NCBI GenBank assembly: GCA_949361645.1
Contig: OX442424.1
Location: 880,741-944,740 of the forward strand
From: Spongilla lacustris
Taxonomy: Eukaryota; Porifera; Demospongiae; Spongillida; Spongillidae
Direction of reading: 5' to 3'
Length of the DNA stretch: 64,000 bases
Shown here: positions 57,401 through 64,000 of the stretch, in pieces
Numbering within the stretch: position 1 is the stretch's first letter
Layout of the letters: every line of letters begins with the position of its first letter
Position numbers and translations under genes: made by a program
The notes under the pieces: model-generated
Told to the model about the DNA's origin: nothing
Seen by the model: only the letters and a program-made list of their open reading frames with translations
The model's database searches: none

Positions 57401-59273
57401 ACTGTGGTATCTTCCTGGGATTGTTGCTCTTGATGGCTGCTATGGTTTCCAACATAAACTTTGACCTTGACCTACCATGCAATTATGGGTGATAACATTA
57501 AGCAAGTGCCTGTGGTCCCCCACATACGAGTCCTTTAGGGCAGGATTAGCTGCAGCCTTGGTCTGGATCTGCATAGTGATATCCTAATGAAATAGTAACA
57601 GATCTTTAATGCCTCGTATTCTGGACTTGGGGGGGGGCAGTTACTTTCAAGGCAGTTGCATCATCTCGTCTGATTTCCATCCCTGTATCTGGAAGTATGG
57701 AGTTTGAGTGAATATGTTTCTCAAAAGTGCAGGCTTACTTTTTAGCAAGAGCAGCAGCAATTCTATGTCCCTCTCTGTAAACGTGCTGATCAAGCGCCGT
57801 ATGATATCGTAAATCAGAACACAGTGGATTACCTTTAAAGATAAAAAGGTTATTTAAACCTTGTCGACAACAACAGGGGAATTAGCTCAAGTGGTAGAGC
57901 GCTCGCTTAGCATGCGAGAGGTACCGGGATCAATGCCCGGATTCTCCAATTTTTTTTTTAACTTTTTATTAATTTTCCAAGGCAAATAAACGGCTTGCGT
58001 CACTTATTGCAGAAAAGCACGATCAGCGGTGTAGGCTAACCCTTTTTTTGGCTTGAATTAGCTCAAGTGGTAGAGCGCTCGCTTAGCATGCGAGAGGTAC
58101 CGGGATCAATGCCCGGATTCTCCAATTTTTTTTTTAACTTTTTATTAATTTTCCAAGGCAAATAAACGGCTTGCGTCACTTATTGCAGAAAAGCACGATC
58201 AGCGGTGTAGGCTAACCATAGATATTTAAGTATTTACTTTAATATCTATGGGCTAACCCTTTTTTTGGCTTCATGCTATATTGAGCTTTTCGTTGCTACG
58301 TTCTGCAATCATGTGTCTTCGTGGCTCAAGATCGTCATACCATAGGGGCGCATGCTCCCCATTAGACTCTGCCATCGGTCTGTCCTGCTCAGCAGGCAGT
58401 ATGCCCTAATGTTTGTATAATCATTATTTAGATATTAATAAATAAAAAGAAGTAAAATAAACCACAAATAACAACAGGGGAATTAGCTCAAGTGGTAGAG
58501 CGCTCGCTTAGCATGCGAGAGGTACCGGGATCAATGCCCGGATTCTCCAAGTTTTTGTTTACTTTTTTTTGTTAATTTTCCAAGGCACCAACCAAGCAGA
58601 CCACAAAATATTGTGTAAGTACATGCATGCACAACTGGACCACTACCATATATTCACACCCATAGCCATTGAGACATCAGGAGTTTTTGGGTCAGAGACT
58701 TGAAAAAATTTCTTAAGGAGCTTTGCCATCGAGTGCTCTTACTTGCTACAAAGGCTATCAGTTGCAGTGCAACGAGGAAATGCGGCATCCATTATGGGTT
58801 CTATGGGCACATAAATGCGGCATCCATTATGGGTTCTATGGGCACATAAATGCGGCATCCATTATGGGTTCTATGGGCACATAAATGCGGCATCCATTAT
58901 GGGTTCTGTGGGCACATGCAGTGGAAGACTTTTTTCTGTAACTTTTTACATGTATAGCTATTTGAGTATTTTAACCGGAAGGCGACTTGGTCAAAATTAA
59001 CCACAAATAACAACAGGGGAATTAGCTCAAGTGGTAGAGCGCTCGCTTAGCATGCGAGAGGTACCGGGGATCAATGCCCGGATTCTCCAAGTTTTTTAAA
59101 TTGATTTTTAAAATCATGTCATAGGAGCTTACTTGAGACTCCAAAAGTCCCCACGAATTGATATTGAAAAGGTATCACAGAGGACTCACAAGTTTCATTT
59201 AAACCCTTATGCTTTTGCATGGAAAAAGTTACACACTCTAGTGTATCACAACTGACTTTGGGTACTGATATGA

Positions 59274-59306
<33 letters not shown>

Positions 59307-62300
59307 TGTGTGTGTGTGCGCGTGCGTGTGCGCGCATGTGTTTGTGTATGTGTTTGTGTATGTGCGCGTGCACATGTGTATGTGTGTATGTACAGTATTT
59401 TGCTGGTTTTAGCAGTCCTCTGAAGCTAGAGAACAACATATTAGGTTCTTTCGTCGACGATCATACTTGGTGATGAATCTTGTATTGCTTTTAAACATAT
59501 AAAATGAAACGCCAAGGTCACAGCTTGAAAGGTAAAAGCTATAGTCATGCAGTGGTTTGCTACTTATAAGTTATAAGGATGAAACAATTGTCTCCAGCTT
59601 GTATACTTACGGGAATAGTACGCCAATGGGGAATTAGCTCAAGTGGTAGAGCGCTCGCTTAGCATGCGAGAGGTACCGGGATCAATGCCCGGATTCTCCA
59701 AATTGTACTTTTTATTTATATTTATATTTATATTTATTTATTTTTTAAAATACAGGCCTAGCAAGCTTGTCGCACATATAGAAGCACACTTTGGGCCAAC
59801 CTTGTAGTTGTACAGGTGTGCAAAGATGGCGACCACACAGTTGCACTCCTTCCCCACGCCATAGTTTGGGGGCATCTTTAATAGTTCAGACAGGCTTCTA
59901 GCCAAGGTTTGAACAAAGTAGGCACCTATGTAATTATATGTGTGTGTGCATGTGTATGTGTGTGTGTGTATGTGTGTGTGTAGCATGTGTATGTGTGTGC
60001 ATGTGTGTGTACATGTGTGTGTGCATATGTATGTGTGTACATGTGTGTGTGCATGTGTGTGTACATGTTATGCAATTATATGTGTGTGCATGTGTATGTG
60101 TGCGTACATGTGTGTGTGCATGTGTATGTGTGCGTACATGTGTGTGCATATGTATGTGTGTGTACATGTGTGTGCATGTGTATGCATGTGTATGTGTGTG
60201 TACATGTGTGTGTGCATGTGTATGTGTGCGTACATGTGTGTGTGCATATGTATGTGTGTGTGCATATGTATGTGTGTGTGCATATGTATGTGTGTGTACA
60301 TGTGTGTGCATGTGTATGCATGTGTATGTGTGTGTACATGCGTGTGCATGTGTGTGTGTACATGTGTGTTGCATGTGTATGTGTGTGTACATGTGTGTGC
60401 ATGTGTATGTGCCAAGTGTGTGCATGTGTATGTGCCAAGTGTGTGCACGTGTGTGTGTACATGTGTATGTGTGTACATGTGTGTGTGCATGTGTATGTAT
60501 GTATGTATGTATGTATGTGTGTACATGTGTGTGCATGTGTATGTGCCAAGTGTATGCATTTGTATGTGTGCACATGTGTATGATGAAGTTTATAGGCATA
60601 TGCATAAGACAAGCATGTGTGTCGTGTGTGAGTCACACAGACAGCAGTACCCACATACCCACTTCTGACCCCAAGTCCCACAGACAGCAGTACCCACATA
60701 CCCACTTCTGACCCCAAGTCACACAGACAGCAGTACCCACATACCCACTTCTGACCCCAAGTCACACAGACAGAAGTACCCACATACCCACTTCTGACCC
60801 CAAGTCACAGATAGCAGTACCCACATACCCACTTCTGACCCCAAGTCACACAGACAGCAGTACCCACATCTGACCCCAAGTCCCACAGACAGCAGTACCC
60901 ACATCTGACCCCAAGTCACACAGATAGCAGTGCCCACATACCCACTTCTGCCCCCAACTCACACAGACAGCAGTACCCACATACCCACTTCTGACCCCAA
61001 GTCCCACAGATAGCAGTACCCACATACCCACTTCTGCCCCCAAGTGGCAGTGGAGAAGGGCCAGGAGCATACAGTGCTCAAGTACAAAGCGATCACTCAG
61101 CATGACAGGAGAGGTGCACGCCTTCAGCAAGACCTCAGTGAGAACTGTGTTCATGTCTGAAGAGGTAATGGTGACCAGTCACTACCACCTCCCATCAACA
61201 CCCCCAATGGCTACCATTCCTGCTGTTCTCAAGGTACAGCTGCTCCAACTGTGAACTGATTGACTGCATGTTTGACTCGCTTAGCCTGGAGTGTGGGTAA
61301 GGATGCTGCCATGGCGATAATCAATGGGCATGCTTACCTGTTCACCAGTCCCTGAATCCTCTTCTTTAGCTTCTCCAACTGTTTCGACTTGTCCTTCTGC
61401 CTTAGGTGTGGTGGGACATACCTGCATTCTGCTGCTCCCTCGGCCTGTTCTTCTCCACACAGCCCTTCACCCTTCAAAGATACTTCTCTACCCTCTGTAT
61501 CATTGCCCTCTCCCTCTACATCTTCAACGTCTTCCCTTTCTGCTTCATCAATGTCATCTCCCATTTCTCCATCACTCTCCTCCTCCTCTTCCCCTCCATC
61601 ACCATCCTCCTCTAGACCATCACTCTCCTCCCCGCCCTCATCACTTTCCTCCTCCCCATCTTCATCACTTTCCTCCTCCCCATCCTCATCACTTTCCTCC
61701 TCCCCATCATCTTCCATATCCTCTTCTTCCTTTACTCCACCATCATCATCATTGTCATCACCATCCTCCTCCTCCTCCTCCTCCTCCTTGTCCCCATGAT
61801 GGAGAACCCCTTCTACAACTGGAAGGTGTAACTTGCTATTCTTGGCGTCTTTATCCACATTGAATCGTACCCTTTTGTTAGGTCTTAAGTCTTCACTACT
61901 AGTAGAAGGGCTTCTCTCTGGGCGAAGCAACCCTTTATCTACTATGCCAGGGGTGTGCCTAGCTGTGGCAGCAGACCCACTCCTCTTCGCACGAGATGTC
62001 CATGTCTTAGCCTCTTCAGGGGCGCCATCACTTCCTGACTGAGAGCCTCCCTCCTGCTCATCTTCAGAGAGGTCTTCGTAGCTTCCCTTCTTACCCTTGT
62101 CCAGTACATCGAGGAGGTCTGGTAAGCTGGTCATGGAATATGTGTGTACACCAGCTTTTAACAGCCACCCCCTTCCCCTTCCTCTTCCCCCCCCTTTCCC
62201 CTCCCCTCCCCTCCCCTCCTTCCCCTTCCCCCTCTTCCGAATAACGTTAGAGGATACACGTGAAGCCTTCTGCTTCAAAGGTGGCCGGAAGCTTTTTCAT

Positions 62301-62650
62301 CTTCTTTAATCCCAATAATTTCTCCATCTTGGCAATCTCCCTGTCCTCTCTCGAGGTATCGGCCGTCTCCTTATTAGGCTTCTGCGGCCTCTTGGAACCC
62401 TTCATGCAACATCGCTTTAGCCACAGGAGGATTGAAGTCACAACTTACGTACCGTATTGCGAGGACCGCGCTTAGAGCGGATGTCGTCGCTGCTTCCTTT
62501 ATAAACTCGATTGGGTGCATTTCGCGCGCCACCTCGGCATCCCTCGGTTCCTGTGCTGGCTGTCTTTTTTGAGAAGTGAAGTGCGTTTTTCACTTTTTTG
62601 GCCTGTCTCTCTTCTTTTCTCCGTTGCTTGCGAGACGCAGGTCTAGCCAT
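54412..62650 (-). CDS. NOM1: Nucleolar protein with MIF4G domain 1
   Basis: A nucleolar factor of small-subunit rRNA processing that binds eIF4A-type helicases. It starts MARPASRKQRRKEERQAKK (62650). A basic/acidic region follows (EDREIAKMEKLLGLKKMKK, long DE-rich tract), then YVPPHLRQKDKSKQLEKLKK, the MIF4G domain (LSESNMQSI, MNTVLTEVLLKACTSPVM, KECNCVVAIFAHLYN, FTERDIELLLLLLK, SKFMLETIAAIKSNNPRKIP, LDLARKQRMNTDVRKNIFC) and the MA3 part (YIDAFEKLLKLHLNDVQDRE, VTFQFSLWDRIKALDTLSSS). The last exon encodes LRQLKEQILVFIKCFLQ and ends at 54412. About 17 exons, all collinear with human NOM1. The large introns carry tRNA-like genes and repeats. Confidence 0.95.
55320..55450. repeat. Trinucleotide-rich imperfect repeat (GATGATAGTGACCATCA)
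   Basis: About six imperfect 18-21-bp units in a NOM1 intron. Confidence 0.75.
55570..56300. other. NOM1 intron, no gene
   Basis: Unique sequence with a short GTCAGGGAGGGTGTGGTGGG direct repeat at about 55925-55980; nothing coding found. Confidence 0.5.
56315..56610. repeat. About 20-bp minisatellite in NOM1 intron
   Basis: Units of the form CACCTAGTGCAAGGTGACTA with CCCTAG and GTGTGAGG variants, about 14 copies. Confidence 0.92.
56950..57110. repeat. 28-bp minisatellite in NOM1 intron
   Basis: Five to six copies of a unit containing ACTCACACACATGTACACAA. Confidence 0.93.
57876..57948 (+). tRNA. tRNA-Ala (AGC), copy 1
   Basis: A 73-nt cloverleaf: acceptor stem GGGGAAT/ATTCTCC (one G-U), D arm with A-box TAGCTCAAGTGG, anticodon loop TTAGCAT giving AGC (alanine), T arm with B-box GATCAATGC, discriminator A, followed by a T run that would end Pol III transcription. 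It lies within a NOM1 intron on the opposite strand. Confidence 0.9.
58052..58124 (+). tRNA. tRNA-Ala-like copy 2, acceptor stem broken (probable pseudogene)
   Basis: Identical to copy 1 from the fourth base on, but the first three bases are CTT instead of GGG, so the top of the acceptor stem cannot pair. It is the start of a 176-bp tandem duplicate whose junction falls inside the tRNA. Confidence 0.8.
58218..58251. mobile_element. Palindromic micro-element, copy 3, with preserved empty site
   Basis: A 34-bp near-perfect palindrome (CATAGATATTTAAGTA... with one mismatch between arms), flanked by GGCTAAC(C) on both sides. The tandem duplicate at about 58033-58040 has the uninterrupted GGCTAACCC, so insertion and target duplication are seen directly. 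Confidence 0.85.
58477..58549 (+). tRNA. tRNA-Ala (AGC), copy 3
   Basis: Intact 73-nt cloverleaf identical in sequence to copy 1. The upstream flank ACCACAAATAACAACA is shared with copy 4, showing block duplication. The T-rich downstream tract is interrupted but adequate. Confidence 0.9.
58780..58920. repeat. 35-bp tandem repeat, four copies
   Basis: The unit begins AAATGCGGCATCCATTATGG and continues to GGGCACAT; copies are almost identical. Confidence 0.93.
59016..59089 (+). tRNA. tRNA-Ala-like copy 4 with one-base insertion
   Basis: As copy 1 but with an extra G before ATCAATG, giving 74 nt and an eight-base T loop. Possibly non-functional. Confidence 0.75.
59275..59392. repeat. (TG)n microsatellite
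   Basis: GT/GC dinucleotide tract in the NOM1 intron. Confidence 0.95.
59628..59700 (+). tRNA. tRNA-Ala (AGC), copy 5
   Basis: Intact 73-nt cloverleaf identical to copy 1. The flanks differ from the other copies (CGCCAAT upstream), so it is the most diverged in context. Confidence 0.88.
59935..60580. repeat. Compound (GTGTATGTGTGTGCAT)n microsatellite
   Basis: About 640 bp of TG-rich units of 14-20 bp in a NOM1 intron. Confidence 0.96.
60630..61045. repeat. About 44-bp minisatellite adjacent to a NOM1 exon
   Basis: About ten copies of a unit containing CAGACAGCAGTACCCACATA followed by CCCACTTCTGACCCCAAGTC, some shortened to 31-33 bp. It ends at the exon reading MNTVLTEVLLKACTS...LLALLHCHLG, where CCCAAGTGGCAG overlaps the exon edge. 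Confidence 0.94.
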
Positions 62651-62744
62651 GTTAAAAGTTGCTGCACAAGGTACCCCACCCACGTGGATACAGTTGTTTT
62701 CAATATCAATAATTAAATATTTATTAAACACATGATATCATCTG

Positions 62745-64000
62745 TCATACCATACAAACTTTGACAAGTCCGTGCCTTGCAATGGCTATTTCCTCCTTAA
62801 TGCGCTCCTGCTTAGCCCCTTTCCCCCTCTGGCAGCCTGCCTGAATCTTCTTTACCTCGTTGATGCAGCTGCTTCCGCACACTACGAGTACCATGCTATT
62901 TGCAGTAGCGCACTCGCTCGCGATTCTGGCTGCCTGTTCGTCCACACAGTCCAATACCTTGCTCAATGTTGCCGCTTCACATGAAGTTTTCAAGCACTGC
63001 TCAACTGCGTGCAGCTGGACAAAAGTGAGGTCGACCTTCGCAACCATCTGCAACGCTTCCTTTACCGCGTCACCGTCATCAGCGACGCACGCTTTCTCCG
63101 TCGCTGCTTGCCCGAAAAGGTTGACTACGCTGGACTTGTCCACAATTCCTACACGCTTTTTTTTGTCGACCAACTCACTGATGAGGTTCTTCTTCTTGTT
63201 GGGCCAGGGTACGACGCAGGAGCGTCCTTCTCTGAGCTTCTTCTGCACCAGCTTCATACACGTCACGGCATCTTCTACGGAGCTGTGTCCGCCATTGCCG
63301 TGTTGTATGTCTTCCAAGAGCAGCTGCTTCGCCAGAAGACGCAGGCCCGGCTTGTACAGCGTTGGGGCAGTAGGAGTGAATAGACAAGATGTATCTATCA
63401 CGTGTGGGTGAGAAAACTTGAGAGCACGGAAGTCATTCTCAAGGGAGTGACCCACTAAGATGCACTTTTGGGGAAGCAGCCTCACCAGGCTCTGCTGCAC
63501 ATTGGCCAGGGTGGTGGTGACATCTCTCAGCGTCTCTTCCGTGATCCCACTGTACTTGGTGAGGTAGTCTAAGATGGTGGACTGGGGCCTCACCAGGGAG
63601 TCGTACCTACACTGGAGGGCTTCGTCCACTACAGACACTCGGGCCAGCTCCAGACCGTGTGGGGTGCTGACCATCTCACAGTCCACTGCAAACATTGGGT
63701 AGTTGCTGCATGCAAGGTGATGAAGTGTGGCAGGTGGCACATCATGTGACACCTCTGCCATGTCATGTGACACCTCCGGCACAATGTTGCACACAGCATC
63801 ACATGATGCCAGGATGTCACATTGTCCCTCCTCATGCTGGCTGTGTGGCTCCTTCATGGCATCACATGACTCCTTCACGATGTCACACAAGATCTTGCCT
63901 TGCTCATCATGTGACACCATGCTAGGCACATCACTGGCTCCTCCCACAGCAACCTCTCCCTGGGAAAGGGTAACATACTCTTGGGGAGGAGTGCGTGCAG
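62745..64000 (-). CDS. RNA exonuclease, REXO5/REXO1-like (partial; continues beyond window end)
   Basis: A DEDDh 3'-5' exoribonuclease. The open frame enters from the right edge (ARTPPQEYVTLSQGE) without a start codon, so the N-terminus is outside. The catalytic domain reads MFAVDCEMVST (DE of motif I), LVGHSLENDFRALKF (motif II Asp) and GHSSVEDAVTCMKLV (motif III His and Asp), with the family blocks LELARVSVVD and LTKYSGITEETL. LRLLAKQLLLEDIQ resembles human REXO5 more than REXO1. The C-terminal part has a short alpha/beta segment (SMVLVVCGSSCINEVKKIQ) that may be an RRM-like remnant. It is tandem with NOM1, 94 bp upstream of its start. Single exon within the window. Confidence 0.88.
   Translation of the reverse strand, partial: ARTPPQEYVTLSQGEVAVGGASDVPSMVSHDEQGKILCDIVKESCDAMKEPHSQHEEGQCDILASCDAVCNIVPEVSHDMAEVSHDVPPATLHHLACSNYPMFAVDCEMVSTPHGLELARVSVVDEALQCRYDSLVRPQSTILDYLTKYSGITEETLRDVTTTLANVQQSLVRLLPQKCILVGHSLENDFRALKFSHPHVIDTSCLFTPTAPTLYKPGLRLLAKQLLLEDIQHGNGGHSSVEDAVTCMKLVQKKLREGRSCVVPWPNKKKNLISELVDKKKRVGIVDKSSVVNLFGQAATEKACVADDGDAVKEALQMVAKVDLTFVQLHAVEQCLKTSCEAATLSKVLDCVDEQAARIASECATANSMVLVVCGSSCINEVKKIQAGCQRGKGAKQERIKEEIAIARHGLVKVCMV

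Noticed and set aside
59935..60783. Long VCVCMCM / HTHMHTH frames overlapping NOM1
   Set aside because: TG-rich microsatellite in an intron.
61324..61863. Plus-strand serine/proline-rich frames of 136-179 residues
   Set aside because: Antisense shadows of the acidic (GAG/GAT-rich) NOM1 exon.
62772..63411. Plus-strand frames of 70-183 residues
   Set aside because: Antisense to the REXO5-like exonuclease exon, which has clear DEDDh motifs.

Overview
The window is eukaryotic and from an animal. It has multi-exon genes with GT/AG introns, an alpha-spectrin, Dok-type PH/PTB adaptors, a phagocyte-oxidase activator and cilium-associated genes (MORN5, LRRIQ3). Short introns, dense gene packing, Ty3/gypsy, piggyBac, LINE and hAT-like debris and many long poly-C/poly-G tracts and minisatellites suggest a marine non-bilaterian such as a sponge, but the species cannot be fixed from the sequence. 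The standard genetic code fits every gene. Bases 28495-28694 are an assembly gap.

Layout. 1-7363 (minus): 5' half of alpha-spectrin. 7469-23338 (plus): a Dok-like gene (called DokA here) whose 13.5-kb intron holds large minisatellites, a dead piggyBac copy, a RecQ-like helicase relic and an LTR retrotransposon inserted into that relic. 23339-28694: repeats, a LINE relic, a 1.3-kb hAT-like element and the gap. 28695-35130 (plus): a second Dok-like gene (DokB), with its start lost in the gap. Then a compact stretch of genes on alternating strands: TXNL4B (-), a DSN1-like coiled-coil gene (+), an unknown putatively myristoylated protein (-), GCLM (+), MED22 (-), RPL7A (+), stomatin (-), LRRIQ3 (+), an NCF2/NOXA1-type oxidase activator (-), MORN5 (+), NOM1 (-) and a partial REXO5-like exonuclease (-). 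Five tRNA-Ala(AGC)-like sequences lie inside one NOM1 intron on the opposite strand.

The genes do not form one pathway, but their arrangement is informative. Neighbours are mostly head-to-head with start codons 84-490 bp apart, or tail-to-tail with stops 68-231 bp apart. The MED22/RPL7A pair reproduces the divergent pair of the vertebrate Surfeit locus. Alpha-spectrin, stomatin, MORN5, MED22, RPL7A and NOXA1 all map to human 9q33-q34, so the window looks like a fragment of an ancient animal linkage group. GCLM (glutathione synthesis) and the oxidase activator are both redox genes, but nothing here shows co-regulation.

The most unusual structural signals are: minisatellites that begin within a few bases of splice sites in many introns; a 28-39-bp palindromic element with a 7-8-bp target duplication whose empty site is preserved in a tandem duplicate; and loss of the phosphotyrosine-binding arginines in the second Dok paralogue.
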